Part shown: piece after piece, positions 1 through 12,200 of the stretch | Numbering within the stretch: the stretch's first letter is position 1 | How the letters are laid out: each line of letters opens with the position of its first letter | From: Platerodrilus igneus | Taxonomy: Eukaryota; Arthropoda; Insecta; Coleoptera; Lycidae | Assembly: GCA_036346225.1 (NCBI GenBank) | Contig: JARFIW010000658.1 | Coordinates: forward strand, 1,860,001-1,924,000 | Direction of reading: 5' to 3' | DNA length: 64,000 bases | Translations under genes and position numbers: made by a program | The notes under the pieces: generated by a model | What the model was told of the DNA's origin: nothing | The model's input: only the letters and a program-made list of their open reading frames with translations | The model's database searches: none

Positions 1-1808
1 GAATGCGTATCTGGAATCTTGTCAATAAACACAGAAATACTGATAAAAATGTGCACAGTAAGACTAGTTTTACTGCTGATGATGTTAACTATTACTTCGT
101 TGATTCAGTAAACATTATAAGATCCCATTTAGATAGTACTTGTCCCGTTCAAATGCACCGGTCAACTGGTGATAGCACCATATGAGACACTGAGAAATAT
201 TGTTTTATGGAAGTTTCTGAAGCTACTGTCTGGGATATTATAGTAGGATTAAACAACACTAACTCTAAAGACATTTACAATTTTAATTTCAAACTGCTCA
301 ATGTAATAGTTGATGTAGTTGTAACCCCTTTGACCAAGCTACTTAATTTTGTATCAGAGACTCTACTTTCCCCGTCTCCTTGAAATTAGCGAAAGTGGTT
401 CCTGTTCATAAAAAAGAATTTTTTACTTCACTGAAGAACTATCGACCTATATCACTCCTGCCCCTTTATTCCAAAATAATAAACCGTTCTTAGAGATCAG
501 ATGACAAACTACCTAGAAGATAACAAACTCCTATGTAACCAACAATTTGGTTTCAGAAGATATCTTTCAACTGGTGATGCAATTAACTTATTTGTTGACA
601 AAATTACTATTTCATTTGACAAGAGTGAATACTTTGTTGGTAATTTTCTCGATCTTAGGAAGACTTTTGGTTGTCTGTTGCTAGAGAAGTTAACATTATT
701 AAATTCTGATGTTAGCAGTGTGAATATGATTTGGTCATACTTATCCAAAAGATCTCAATGTATGTATTTTAATTAAAAGTACTTTGGCCCTCTGGGTGTT
801 TCATGTGGCGTCTCAAGAATCAATATTGGGGCCACTACTATTCCTATGTTTTATCAATGATTTCCCAAAAGCGATTACTATTGGTGGCATAATCCTATAT
901 GCAGATGATACCACTTTATATCATTAGGGCAATGATATTGAGGATCTACTTCATAACAGTGAGGTAGCTATTGAAACTGCTAATAATTAGTTTAAGATCA
1001 ATAAGCTAGCTTTAAATAATGATAAAACTGAACGACTGATCTTTACCCTAAACAAGAATTTGCCCGATTAGGACCACTGTGTAAAGTTTTTGGGCATAAC
1101 ACGAGAGACTCTTCATTAACTTGAAACAAACATTGTTACAAGCTGAGTAGTACATTAACTCAGTCTATTTACTTCTTGTACTGCTTAAAAAATTCTGTTT
1201 CTTTAGAGGTTTTAAAATCTGCATATTTTGGCATCTTTCATTGCTTTTTACCGTATGCAGTTCTATCATGGGGACATGCAAGTGCAACTGAACATATATT
1301 TAGATTGCAGCGCCGTGCTATTCGTGTTATTACGAACCAAGGGTATCAATCTGATTGTCGAAAGTTTTTCATTAAACTTAAAATTATTATTTTTCCCAGT
1401 ATTTATTTTTTGAATTGTTTATTATTTGTTAAAAACATTCAACTCAATATATGCAGCATAGTGATCTTCATATGTTCAATACCCGTTCCAAAACAAATTT
1501 GGTTATACCATTTCAACGACTATCTAGGAGTAGGTATGGGGCTAATTACTATGACCGTATTTTTACAACTCCTTACACATAAGTATTAAGAATTTAGTTA
1601 TTAAATCGTTTAAAAGGGTTATCAAAAACTATTTGCTTGATAATAATTTTGATTACATTGTTGAGGTTTTGAGCAAAGTGAACTGCTTTAGACTTTCTGT
1701 GGACACTTCTACCAGTTAAACTATAAGTTGTATTATAAAGATTATTTTTTTTGACAATATGCTATTCACCAGAGTGACAATGCATGTATTTAAAATAAAT
1801 AAATAAAT
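1..1808 (+). mobile_element. Degenerate LINE (non-LTR retrotransposon) 3' part
   Basis: Remnant of a reverse-transcriptase ORF running in from the left edge. Readable pieces, in several frames, are an RT segment around 500-780 (QFGFRR, then a lost catalytic block), a YADD-type motif near 900 (the bases for ADDTTLYH are visible), a C-terminal block near 1260-1350 (LSWGHASATEHIFRLQRRA) and a final block near 1470-1700 (NTRSKTNLV in one frame). The 3' end is an AATAAATAAATAAAT tail at about 1793-1808, typical of Jockey/CR1-like LINEs. Many stops and frameshifts show it is dead. It lies in or beyond intron 5 of the ABC transporter. Placement among LINEs is firm; the clade is inference. Confidence 0.8.
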
Positions 1809-2464
1809 ATATTCTAATAAAGTGATTTTATATAGTTGATATTAAAATTGAAGTTTGGGAGAACTTTGCGTCATGTGGTTATAGAATATCGAAATTGAGT
1901 CTTAGATAATTACAAGTCAAATAGTAAGCTTGGCTTTAAAGAATAGTGGTTGTGTTGAGATGTTAATTCGATTTTGATAACAGTATTGTTTCTGCAATGG
2001 ATCACAAATGGTGATCCCTGTTATGTATAACAATTTTTTTTTGTTTTCAGGTACAATTTTGTAAAGACTGAGTGAGCAAGCTTCTTTTGAGTTATTGATT
2101 TTCTAGGGTTTATTTTTAGGTTCAGGTCTTTCTGTGTTTTACTGAAAGTTTTGATATCAGATTTGTTGAAGTTTAAACCCCAAGACATCATTTTTTTTTA
2201 AGTTCACTGTGCAAAAACAGAATCAACCTGCAACCACTCTCGCGTCTCTACCTTTGAATTAACATTCAGAGTTAGTTATATTGGCTTGATAGGAGTTTGC
2301 TTTTTCTCCTGGCTGATTGTCATTCAAGCTTACCCTGGGTCACCCGATTTAGTCATTTCTGGAAGAAAAAATAAAACTAATAAATTAGAAATCACAACTG
2401 CCCTCTGATCCTATTTAAAATATATAAATGTTTTCTAATGCTACAAATAAATTAAAAGTCATAC
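1809..2464. other. Intronic sequence, nothing recognised
   Basis: AT-rich, no ORF of note. It ends at the minus-strand splice donor of the ABCB6-like exon 5 (donor reads GTATGA, plus-strand complement at 2459-2464). No further exon of that gene is visible here, so the next one lies left of the window. Confidence 0.5.
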
Positions 2465-2631
2465 CTCAATTTCTCGTGTTGTAAACTGTTGTATTCTTAT
2501 CCATAAAAATGCTCTAAAATTATTTAAAAAACCCATACCACCAGTCCCTCCACCTTGTAAAAATTTGATACCAACATAGATTAAAATCCAATCCCATCGA
2601 AATATTATTGGTGATATAGTCATACTATCAA
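2465..2631 (-). CDS. ABCB6: ABCB6-like transporter, exon 5 (partial gene)
   Basis: Minus-strand exon of 167 nt, bounded by a TTTCGTTTCAG acceptor (AG at 2632-2633) and a GTATGA donor. It starts with the last two bases of a codon begun in exon 4 (G+TT = Val) and ends in phase 0. The peptide reads through VDSMTISP and [14 protein letters not shown] to [14 protein letters not shown]. In vertebrate ABCB6 the matching segment is the linker into the first core transmembrane helices of the ABC membrane domain, with the characteristic LQGGG and FLWIRVQQFT blocks. The family exports heme/porphyrin or, as HMT-1, handles phytochelatin and heavy-metal conjugates, in endolysosomal, mitochondrial or plasma membranes. 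No stop or frameshift. Later exons, including both Walker motifs, are outside the window. Confidence 0.92.
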
Positions 2632-3600
2632 CTGAAACGAAAAATATTTTAAATAATTGTCTTATTAATAAAAATCAGCCAAGTAAATAAACAGTACAAA
2701 AGAAATTCATCAAAACTGGTAATGATTATAATATTTGTAATGCCTTGTGTTATACTAGCTTAAATTAAATGGGAGAGAAAAATTTTTAAATTGGGGTGGA
2801 CAGATTAAATATGATAGATTTCACGAATATTTAATCTTTATTAAACATGATATTTTAAATTTTGTTTCTATAAAGGTAATTCAGATAATAAAGTATAACA
2901 TTATTTCTTTTAAATACACAGTAATGCAATCATTCATAACAATGACTTAATTTAAAACCACAAATGGAAACATCTCAATGTTGCAAGACACCACGGATGC
3001 ATTTCATATTTAAAGATAATTTACAATAGACAGATACTGCCCATCTGGATCTCCAAAGACATGAAAATAATACCATATTACAACACAACACAAATTACAT
3101 ACAAAGTAATTTTACAATAACTGTATTATTAAGCAAAAGGTAAATTTGATACATTGTATTACCTGATGCTGACCACGATTAACAGATTTCTATAGTGGGA
3201 GATGTGATAGTGATATTAGTTAGACGAGTGAATGAGAGGAAAGTAGGAAATTAAAGATTGAAAAGAAATGCAGCACATTCAGTTCAAGATGTGACTGGAT
3301 TTCTCACAGGCATGCCACTTATTGTTTTGAACTTACACTTGCACGGGCAGAGTATGTTTCAATTCATGTTTGTGAAATTAATGTCATAATGACTGGTTAA
3401 AAGGATTCGGACCTGGAGAGTTCACCCCTCCATTAATTTGTAATTGTGTGATGTTGGGTTAAGGAACCAATAGTTCGTTGAAAAGCAGAAAATTATAGAG
3501 AAAAATTGATGTAGAATATCCTAATTAGAATAAGCTATTATGTATACATTTATTAATTTCGCATTTGTAGACTGAAAATGTCAGTGCTTTGTATTTATGT
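2632..3600. other. Intron 4, nothing recognised
   Basis: AT-rich intronic sequence without coding potential, tail, tandem repeat or terminal repeat that I could identify. Confidence 0.5.
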
Positions 3601-3639
3601 AATAGGATATTACTTAAATTGAAAGTAAGCTTTATTAGT

Positions 3640-4500
3640 AAATTTAGTATTAGTTAAGGCATAAAACAGCATTTGAATGAACAATGAAATGATAAAAGAA
3701 AAGTTGGTATTCAACTGTTTTCTGTGTTTGTTATTAAAGGCATTGCCAGAAATCGGGTTTTATAAATGTCATGAAATTTAATATGGGAAACGGAAAATTG
3801 GAGCAATGGTATTATTGAAGGATTTAATTTAATGTTTTTTTTTTTAAATTTTTGTTAATATCTGGCCAGTTGAATGTTACCTAAGATTTGTTTTTTAAGA
3901 GTAACGTATGTGTAATTATATTTCGGAATTTAGTGTTAATAAATTTGAGTTTAAGTGTAATTTTATTCGAAATTATTTATAATACAGGTCAAAAGGTGAA
4001 TTTGTAAAAGAATATTCAGTCACCCCAGTGATGGAGTTATTTCATTTTGAAAATTTAATTATGAAACAACATTAATGAGTGTTTTTACGATATTTTAGAG
4101 AAAAATAATGTATAAGATGATAGAATTTAGGAAACCCAAAGCAAAGGAGGACGTATGCGGAATAACCATCTTCTGTATAGGAATAATCACAAAGAAATAA
4201 TAAATTTCTGAGACAGATGGTCCCCCCCCCCCCTCCCCCATAACGACAGTAGAAAACTTTTTAGGGGTAAGTGAATATTGTAACATGACTTGTTTGTATT
4301 TTTTCCTTTTTGTTTTTATTTCGAATTTTCTTGTTCTTACAATTTCTGCCATAAAAACCCACTGCCACATACTGCAGTTAGCCAAGGCACCCTTAAATTG
4401 TTACAGGTTCTCGCTCCTTTAAGACAAATCAAAATTTATAACATAAAGCTTATTTTACCCATAACATATTGTAAGTTCAAAGTTAAAAGTAATTTTTAAA
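3640..4500 (+). repeat. Dispersed repeat family R, copy 1 (diverged)
   Basis: Diverged copy of a repeat seen four more times in the window. Its left half (about 3660-3900: AAAGTTGGTAT, then CCAGAAAT, GGAAA, CTGGCCAGTTG) aligns with 39830-40050. Its right half (about 4000-4470: GTGAATTTGTAAAAG, GAAACCCAAAG, CTGCAGTTAGCCAAGGCACCC, then TTGTTACAGG) aligns with 7730-8110 and 43300-43860. A run of cytosines broken by one T sits at about 4221-4239. No protein is visible; class unknown. Confidence 0.6.
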
Positions 4501-5529
4501 TTAAACTTATGAAAATTATTGAAAAAAAAATAGCTAGGTGGCGTGAAGATATCCAGAATAGAAAACTTGAATTTTACAGCTTCTAAATTCTAACTTTTAC
4601 TTTAAAAATATATCCTTTCTTCTTCAATAAGCATGGCTTTTGTCTTTGCAACATTCTTTATACCATGTTTTGTTACTCTTCTTAAATCTTAGACCCTGCG
4701 TTCATTTCCCTTTTAGCATGGGTTAATATAGTATTAGCATTTTTGAATCTGATTCACTTTATTCTTTTTTATCCTAATACTACTATACTCTCAGCATTTC
4801 ATAAAAGGTAATAATAAATAAGGTAAGTCAAAATTAGTATACTTTTCTGGCACCAGACCTACTTTGATCATTGCTGTTTGTAACGCCCGATGTTATTTAA
4901 GTACACATTAGGTTGTAGAAATAAAAAGTTATATAATTTAGTTAGTTCAATGAGCCTTAGTAAGAAATCACCCTGCAAAGTTATGTAGAAGATTGGGTAG
5001 CTTACATTTTATAAACAGACTATTTTAATATGATATTAAATTAGGACAAATAAATAAACCAAAAAGCACTTAGTACATTTTTATACAACCGAGATTTTAT
5101 AGTCTTCATATTAAATAAGAAAATTACCAATAATTAAAAAAAACGGGAACATCATCTATTATAATAATATTTGTATAAATTTCATGGGGTTCAAACTACC
5201 ACAAAACCATAGAACGTCATAAAATTAATACGTTCAAACAAACTGATGACATAGAACTCGGCCATCCGACAGCGAAGCGTGAGAATTGAAGTTTTAAAAG
5301 AAAAAGGATATAATGATTAAGTTCCGAATTAGTAAGTTAAGAAAGAAAGAATGTTTTAGTGACAGTGGACGTGTACACTGTATGCTACTCTTGATAGTTG
5401 GTCGATGTCAAATTGATCTGTTATTAATGCCTGTCCAGGTGGATGTAACATTAGGTTACTCTTTTGAGTTAATGTATATATTTTTGCTAAAATTACTGTT
5501 AAGCTTAGATGGATTTTCATTTGGAGTTA
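4501..5529. other. Intron 4, nothing recognised
   Basis: AT-rich. The open frame at 5313-5582 has no recognisable similarity and runs into the LINE that follows, so I treat it as chance or as unreadable 5' LINE sequence. Confidence 0.45.
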
Positions 5530-6215
5530 TTTATAAGATAGGTAAAGGCGATCACTGGAAGGATATCAAGCTACCCTTGTGATAAAGTCATATTTGAAAT
5601 CCCTTATAGCCCGTAAAACTAAGCTGTATAAAAAATATAAGAAAACAGGTTTAGAGTATGATTATAATCAGTACTCCATTGCAAGAAGAGAAACTAAGTT
5701 CCTCATAGATTGGTGTTACTTAATGTTTGTTTCCAACACAGAGTTAATGATACCTACAAACTTGAAATACTTCTGGTCATACATCTCAGCACTCAAAAAG
5801 GATACTGGGATACCTAAAATAATGTTTTACAAAGGAGTCAAATGGGAGAGTCCTACAGATATTGTCTCCTCTTTTGCAAAGCATTTTGAGTCCTGTTATC
5901 AAAAGCGTCACTCTGATTTACTACCAAACATTAGTATTCCAAATTATAATACACTATCTATGCATAATTTCACAGAAAATGAAATTCTGAGTAAGATTAA
6001 TGCTTTGGATTGTAACAAAGTGCGGGTCCAGACGGAATCCCATCTGTTTTATCAAACAATGTAAAACTCGTTATTAACACCTGTATGCGATATTTTCAAA
6101 GATCCTTCAATGAGGATGCTTTCCACATTATGGAAACGTTCGCTCTTTACCCTATATTTAAATCAGGGCAAAAGATCAGGTTGAAAATTATAGAGGTATC
6201 TCCTTAATATGTATT

Positions 6216-6992
6216 ATGGCAAAAATATTGGAATCTATTATCACAGATGAAATATTCTCCACCTACAAACATTACATCGCAATCGAGCAACATGGATTCT
6301 TTAAAGGACGTTCTACTGCTACTAATTTGGCGATAATACAAAATTTTTTAATATCAAATATAGAAAACGGATTGCAGATAGATGTAATCTACCTAGATAT
6401 ATCCAAAGCATTTGACAGTGTTTGCCATGATATGCTCTTACAAAAATTGAAGGCAATTGGAATAATTGGTGTATATCTTACTTGGATAAAATCATACTTA
6501 AGTGGTCGTACGCAGTACGTACATTTATGCGGTATTAAATCTTCAGATATTAATGTGCTTTCTGGTGTCCCACAAGGATCGCATCTCGGCCCCATACTAT
6601 TTTTACTATTTATCAATGACGTAGTCTCGATTTTCCAACACTGTAAATGCTTATTATATGATGACCTGAAAATATTTTCAATAGTAAAATGCCCACAAGA
6701 CTGCGATAACATTCAGGAGGATCTAAATGAAGTGTCAACATGGTGTAGCAAAAATGGTCTGACCTTAAACACTGCTAAGTGTAAATTTATGCGTTTTCAT
6801 CGCATTAAACAGCCAATATTATGTACCTATACAATACAAAAAACTGCAATTCAATCCATTGAGTTGATCTGTGATTTAGGTGTAATGTTTGATTGTTTTC
6901 TTACATTTAATGAGCACATCAACAACATTACTGCTAAGGCATTTAGAATGCTAGGTTTTATTCGCGACATTGTGAAAATATTAACAATGTAA
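6216..6992 (+). pseudogene. LINE reverse transcriptase, catalytic motif damaged
   Basis: About 258 residues of an RT palm and fingers domain: IEQHGFFKGRSTATNL near residue 25, the first aspartate block DVIYLDISKAFDSVCHDML at about 55-73, the SGVPQGSHLGPILFLLFIND block at about 117-136, and the second catalytic block. That block reads LLYDDLKIF where LINEs have Y-A-D-D; exactly one alanine codon appears to be missing. RT normally copies the element's RNA at a nicked target. The ORF stops at 6992 before the C-terminal domain, which continues in another frame. It cannot be active as read. The start codon shown is the first Met of the open stretch, not a proven start. Confidence 0.85.
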
Positions 6993-7199
6993 AAGTGATA
7001 CAAATAATTTACAACAGCTTAGTGCAAGTATTTTGGAATACAATAGTGTTATCTGGTCTCCTCGTATGAATGTCATAAATATCATTTAGAAAGGGTACAA
7101 AATACGTTTGTAAAATTTCTTTTATATAAGCTGCATTTTCCTTATGAACATATACCCTATAGTGTTAGGCTCCAACTCACTGGTATCAAAAGCCTAGAA

Positions 7200-7505
7200 A
7201 TGAGAAGACAAAAAGCAATGCTATTCTTCTTACACAAGTTATTAAACAATTTTATTGACTGTGAATACCTGCTGTCTAAGATATGGCTCAGAGTGCCAAA
7301 TCGCTTAACACGTTCTACCCAAACTTTTTATGTACAGTGTCATCGCACCAATTATGGTTGTACTGCTATTACTGAAAAACTTGCCATTAATTTTAACAAA
7401 GCACAAAAAAAACTGTCTAATAGTAACATATTTGGTGTTTCATTCGATACCTATAAAAAACGGGCCAATGAACAACTGTTAAATGATGTAGACAGTCTAT
7501 ACTGA
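7200..7505 (+). pseudogene. LINE ORF2 C-terminal domain remnant
   Basis: In the expected position after the RT and before the A-rich tail. The peptide (RRQKAMLFFLHKLLNN, then LRVPNRLTRSTQTFYV) resembles the C-terminal region of Jockey/I-like LINE proteins, a helical segment after the RT thumb. It ends about 135 bp before the tail. It is out of frame with the RT at 6216-6992, so it is not translated as one protein. Confidence 0.7.
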
Positions 7506-7729
7506 CTGATGGTTGATATTTTTCTGTATACTTGTTAGAATAGTACTTATTTAGAAACTGTTTTATGCTATTTTATTATGATTGTATGATTAGTGTGTTG
7601 TTCTTCGGTATATACCATTTGGGTTGTCCTGTAGAGTATTAATAATAAATAAATAAATAAAATAAATAAAAAAAAATAAAAAAAAAAATATTTGGATGAG
7701 GCGGTTATTTTAAAAAATTATTTTAATTT

Positions 7730-8110
7730 TAACTGAAAGTTAAGAAGTATTTGTAAAGTATTGTTACGAAAGGTAAAAGATAAGGTGACACGCGTTTAAA
7801 ACATCGAAACCCAAGGAGACCTATCTTCCAGGTAGCGAAAATATCGAACGAGTTTCTGGGTAGAGTCGGTTTGGCACCCTTATTTTTGACAACTAGTAAA
7901 GCTTCTCAAGGTAAGTGGTACTTGTAAAGTAGTTTTGTATTTCAGCCATTTTTACAAGTTTATATTTTAATATTTTTATCATTTATCCATAGGAACCTAC
8001 TCCTGCACCACTGTAGTTAGCCAGTGCACCCTTAAAAAAAGGTTCCCATCCCCACTGGGCAAATTGAAATTCGTAACGCAAGGTCATTTTTATCCGTAAC
8101 ATATCTATAT
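7730..8110 (+). repeat. Dispersed repeat family R, copy 2
   Basis: Aligns with 43300-43860 over most of its length: AACCCAAGGA, GGTTTGGCACCC, AGTAAAGCTTCTCAAGGTAAGTGG, TTTTGTATTT, then CCATAGGAACCTACTCCTGCA and TAGTTAGCCAGTGCACCC. A donor-like GTAAGT (about 7910) and an acceptor-like TTATCCATAG (about 7985-7994) sit at the same places in the other well-preserved copy. No ORF. Confidence 0.65.
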
Positions 8111-8282
8111 TGCTGGTTTTCCATAAAATTATAGTTTTTGTTTACAGCAGTCTTTGTCATTACTTTTTGTATTATGTCTTAGAATGTTCAAGATGGTATG
8201 GTGTTGTGATTACGACAATGAATTATGCAAATAATGGCAATGCAATTAGGTATGTGGTTCTTTAATGAGTAAGTAATGGAAT

Positions 8283-8960
8283 ACAACGAATAATAATAAT
8301 AATAATGTTTATTGCCCAACAGCTTTAGCCACATTACAGGACATCCAACAAACCATAATTATGTACAACTTATAATTATTAAAACTGAGAATAATTATTA
8401 GAGTTAAAATTAAAGTTAAAAAGTAACTGTTAGAAACAAAGTTTTAGAGAGTAAATATCATTTAGCAGAAAGCTCTTAAAGAATTTTTGCAGGCTATCAA
8501 CATTTATATCAACATTGCCACATATTTGATTAAAATTACTACACATGTAATATACGGGAGATTTTAACAACATATTGGTTTTACAGGCTAAGAGATAAAA
8601 CACTCTATTATTTCTATTAATTCTACTAATATGTCTAGGAACAAAAAAATTTAGTTTATCCATAATATACGGACTGTCTATATTGTCATGCATGATCTTA
8701 TAGAGAATGGTGATACTTAAAGCAATTCTTCTGGATTCACAAGTTTTTAGATGAAAGGTGCTTAACAGTGTTTCATGGTCGAAACCTCTGATGGGATAGG
8801 TACCATGCATTTTGTACCATAAATACTTTAAAAATTTCCTTTGAACTCGTTCTATTAAGATCTTGTGATTACTGTAAATGGGGTTCCAAATGACACTGCA
8901 GTATTCAAGTTTTGAACGTATAATAGATAAATATAAAGTAATCAGAGCAAAGATCTTGAT
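8283..8960 (-). mobile_element. 5'-truncated LINE 3' fragment
   Basis: Minus-strand LINE end. The ORF at 8430-8810 encodes the C-terminal domain (MHGTYPIRGFDHETLLSTF, LFYKIMHDNID-like region, FFVPRHISRIN). Upstream (8810-8960) the same protein continues in other frames (LKYLWYK-type sequence). The 3' end is a short TTA repeat, seen on the plus strand as AATAATAATAATAAT at about 8290-8304. Only the last 0.7 kb was kept, the usual result of incomplete target-primed reverse transcription. The C-terminal domain is nearly open, so this copy is younger than the one at 1-1808. Confidence 0.8.
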
Positions 8961-10169
8961 GATATTTTCTCAGACAGTCCTAAGAGATTAGCTGGAGGCA
9001 AATTATTAGAGCAAACCGCACTAGGGGCCGTAGGTGGCTTCTGTAATGATCGGACCTTGACACCAAAGATGCAAAAATTAAAGTAAATTTATATATGCCG
9101 GTTAAGTTACATGTGTCGATTATTTGGTGAAATCTAACAGAACTGCTAGAAATTTACAAGAAAAGAGTATATCAACAATTTTAATAATTGGATTATTTAA
9201 ATAGTTTGTGACTACTCGGAACATTTTACCAATATGAAATCATGCATGACATCAAATTTAGTTTGTTCGGTGCATAAAACAAGAAATTTTTGTCAATTAA
9301 TCGCTTTCAGAAATTTTACAATCTTCACAATCTTTATTTTATTGTTAAACAGCAAAATCCTGCATCAAGACAAAAGTAAAATAGATAATAATAACAATAA
9401 TAATTCAACATTAATGGTACATATACATAGTCAACAAATATACAATAATCACATACAGAAAAACGTATAGGAAGTAGAAAGGAATACAAGTCTACCTATT
9501 AACCCATGTATCGCTGTTTAAAGTCAAATTTCTAACAGATTTCTTTTTATTTTAAACTTTGAAGTTGTTTTGCAAACATCAAGTTTGATTATGGCTACAG
9601 TAAGGAATACCAGGTTGCAAGTAGAAACTTCACATATATTTTAAACAATTCGTAGCAACATAAAAGAAAATAATTAATTGACAAAAAGCAGATTTTTGAG
9701 GTTTTCACGTAATTATTTACGATTTTTTGAGTTTAACACATAACCTCAGAAATGAAAAATGGTTTTGCATTAACTTGTGTACCAGTAGCGGTACATACCA
9801 CATTGCTGAAAAGGAAATTAAATAATTGTCACAAACTTATTTGAGTACATTCGTCTTTAAAGTAGATAGTTTGGAGAAACTGCAAGGCTCCGACTTTGTG
9901 GTAAACGCTTTGTAATATGTAGAAAACAATAAATCAAGAAAAAAAATTGTGGGTATTTATAGATTTCTGTGTAAAATCATGATTGTTGTAGGTACTTAAT
10001 TGTGAGGTTACATCTTTATTTAATTTTTGAAATATTTATTGTGATATAATAAAAGAATGAAATATACTTAAATAGTTATTTTTATATTCTGCTTTTAATA
10101 CAACTAAAACAGAAATGTAGTTCATGAGCAAAGTATTTTAAGAAACTAGCTCTCTGTAATGAACTATGG
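8961..10169. other. Intron 4, nothing recognised
   Basis: AT-rich. Short open frames (for example 9234-9470) have low-complexity or unremarkable composition; I see no gene. Confidence 0.45.
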
Positions 10170-11035
10170 AAACTATTTTGTTACAGATTTAGGAACAAAC
10201 TCGTTTATGTGCGAAAATGATGTTGAAGTAAGGTTTCTGTTAGGAATGTTTTACTACTAAGAAAGTATACCCAAATGGGCATATGTGCTAACATAGTGTT
10301 GAGTTTACATTACTGTTATGAATGTTTTCCTACTAAGACAAAATATCTCCATAAGAGAAAATCGTGTTGAGGTTAGGTTTCTGTTAGGAATACTTTACTA
10401 CTCAGAAACTATACTCAAACAGACATATGCTATTACAGTGGTGAAGTTAAGTTATTGTTAGGAATGATTGGGCAAAAATTAGTGTTAAGGTTAGGCCACC
10501 GTTAGAAATGTTTTTACTACTAAGAAAAGAAACATGGGCAAAAACGTGTTAAGCTTAGGTTACTGTTAGGAATGTTTTACTATTAAGCAACTATACCAGA
10601 ACGGGTACATGTGTGAACATAGTGTTGAGGTAAGGATACTAGTAAGAATGTTTTATTACTAACACAAAATTTACACTAAGGTGCTTGGGCGAAAATAATG
10701 TCGAGGTAAGATTACCATTCGAAATGTTTTACTACTAAGGCAAAATATCGTAAAATCTGCATGGGCGAAAATAGCGTTGAAGTTAAGTTACTGTTAGGAA
10801 TGTTTTACTATTAAGGAAAAATATCCAAACGGGCTCTTGTGTAAAAATAGTGTTGATGCTTAGGTTACTGTTAAGATGTTTTATTACTAAGAAACTATAC
10901 TTGAACGAGTACGGGTACATGTGCAAAAATATTGTTGAGAATAGGAATATCGACTAAGGTGAATGGGCGAAAAAAATATTGAAGTTAGATTTCTGCGATA
11001 AATTCTTTACTACTAACAAAAAAACCCAAGATGGA
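10170..11035. repeat. Tandem repeat array, unit about 75 bp
   Basis: About ten imperfect units built on a core like TTACTGTTAGGAATGTTTTA followed by CTACTAAG, then an A-rich spacer, CGGGTACATGTG and AAAATAGTGTTGAGGTTAGG. Cores fall near 10241, 10317, 10385, 10459, 10503, 10566, 10643, 10720, 10795, 10871 and 10999. Units vary by short deletions. One more unit lies at 12090-12200, beyond the inserted LINE ends. A related core occurs in the array at 55200-55810. Confidence 0.85.
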
Positions 11036-12085
11036 TAAACTAATGACGAAATGATAACTGTGCTTAAACATGATGATTATTATAAGTAACTACAAGAATT
11101 GGTTGGCCAATATTCTCGAATAATGTTAAGTGTGTGAAAGGATTTATTGAAAAACCATTATTTCGGCAAATGTCTAAGTGTTGGGGGATCTTGGTAGCCA
11201 CAGGTTGCTTAACCTCCTTCACTGAATCTCGGTAAAATAGGGTATAAAATTAGAAAACAATAGAAAGGAAACTAGCTGAATACACATGTGTGAGAATTTC
11301 AGGGAACTATGTAGGCTAGCTCAGAATATAAATAAGTGCAGGTACGTGTCCAACCAGTTTTGAGACGGAAAACCTAATGACGAAAAAATAAGCGCAGATA
11401 AATCTGATGATTAGTATAAACAACGAAATACCTACAACTAATGTTGACTGTGCGAAAAGATAAATTGGAAAATATATTAAATCGCCAAATGGTTAAGTGT
11501 TGGGGGAACTTGGCAGCCACAGGCTGCTTACCTTCCTTCACAACCATTGAAGGTCGGAGAAATAGGGCATATAACGGTAAAACAATAGAAAATGATCGAA
11601 CTGCATCTAACAAGAAAGAACAGCGCCTATGAGGAAAGACAACAAACATAGAATAAGAAGAAAATTGTTGAAAGCATATGTGTGGAGCACAGCACAGTAT
11701 GCCTATGAAATACGGGCAGTCTGAAACGCAGACAGAAAAACGGTAGCAGCCTTTTGAAATGCGGTGCTTCAGATGTATGAGGACGATAGCATGGACAGAC
11801 AAAGATAATAACAAATAAGTTACAGAAATAGTAGGGGAACAAGGATATCTAGGGAAAAAGAGAAATAGTAGGGCGGAATACGTTCTAAGGCATTTTTGGG
11901 GAGTAGTATGTGATATATTACAAGCAGAGACAGGAAAAAAGAGGTAGATGTAGACCTAGATCAGACAGTTATAGATGCAAACTGTGCATATTTCAGGGAA
12001 ATCTGTAGGTTAGTTCAGAATAGGGAACAATGATGGTACGCGTCTAACCAGTTCTAGGACTGAAGACCTAATGATGATGATGAAC
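11036..12085 (+). mobile_element. Two tandem, diverged RTE-like LINE 3' ends
   Basis: The second copy (about 11400-12082) has a readable C-terminal pattern in broken frames: LKAYVWSTAQYAYEIRA near 11660, FEMRCFRCMRTIAWTD near 11750, then RAEYVLRHF near 11875. This order is typical of RTE/BovB-like LINE ORF ends. It finishes with GATGATGATGA at about 12072-12082, a simple-repeat tail typical of RTE elements. The first copy (about 11036-11385) shares AAGTGTTGGGGGA, GCAGCCACAGG-type and TCAGGGAACTATGTAGG blocks but lacks the middle. Both sit within the 75-bp tandem array. Open frames on the opposite strand here are shadows. Confidence 0.65.
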
Positions 12086-12089
12086 AAAA

Positions 12090-12200
12090 AATACCCAAAT
12101 GGATACATGTGTGAAAATGATGAGGATAGGTAACAGTTAGGAATGTTTTACTACTAAGGCACATAACGTAAGTGGATATATGGGGAAAATAGTGTTGAGA
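12090..12200. repeat. Terminal unit of the 75-bp tandem array
   Basis: Contains AACAGTTAGGAATGTTTTAC and CTACTAAGGC, matching the array at 10170-11035. It shows that the RTE-like LINE sequence lies inside the array. Confidence 0.7.

Larger units (their letters stand above)
5530..7688 (+). mobile_element. LINE (non-LTR retrotransposon), 5'-truncated, nearly complete RT domain
   Basis: Contains the linker after the endonuclease (about 5579-6064, YKKYKKTGLEYDYNQYS, then LKYFWSYIS), the RT domain (6216-6992) and the C-terminal domain (7200-7505). It ends in a long A-rich tail of TAAA/AAAT units at 7640-7688. There is a frameshift between linker and RT near 6020-6200. The left boundary is approximate because the endonuclease half is missing or unreadable. 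The element lies in intron 4 on the strand opposite to the host gene. Confidence 0.85.

Noticed and set aside
11374..11842. Minus-strand ORFs of 146 and 71 residues
   Set aside because: They overlap the RTE-like LINE end, whose plus-strand reading matches a known pattern; these are shadows.
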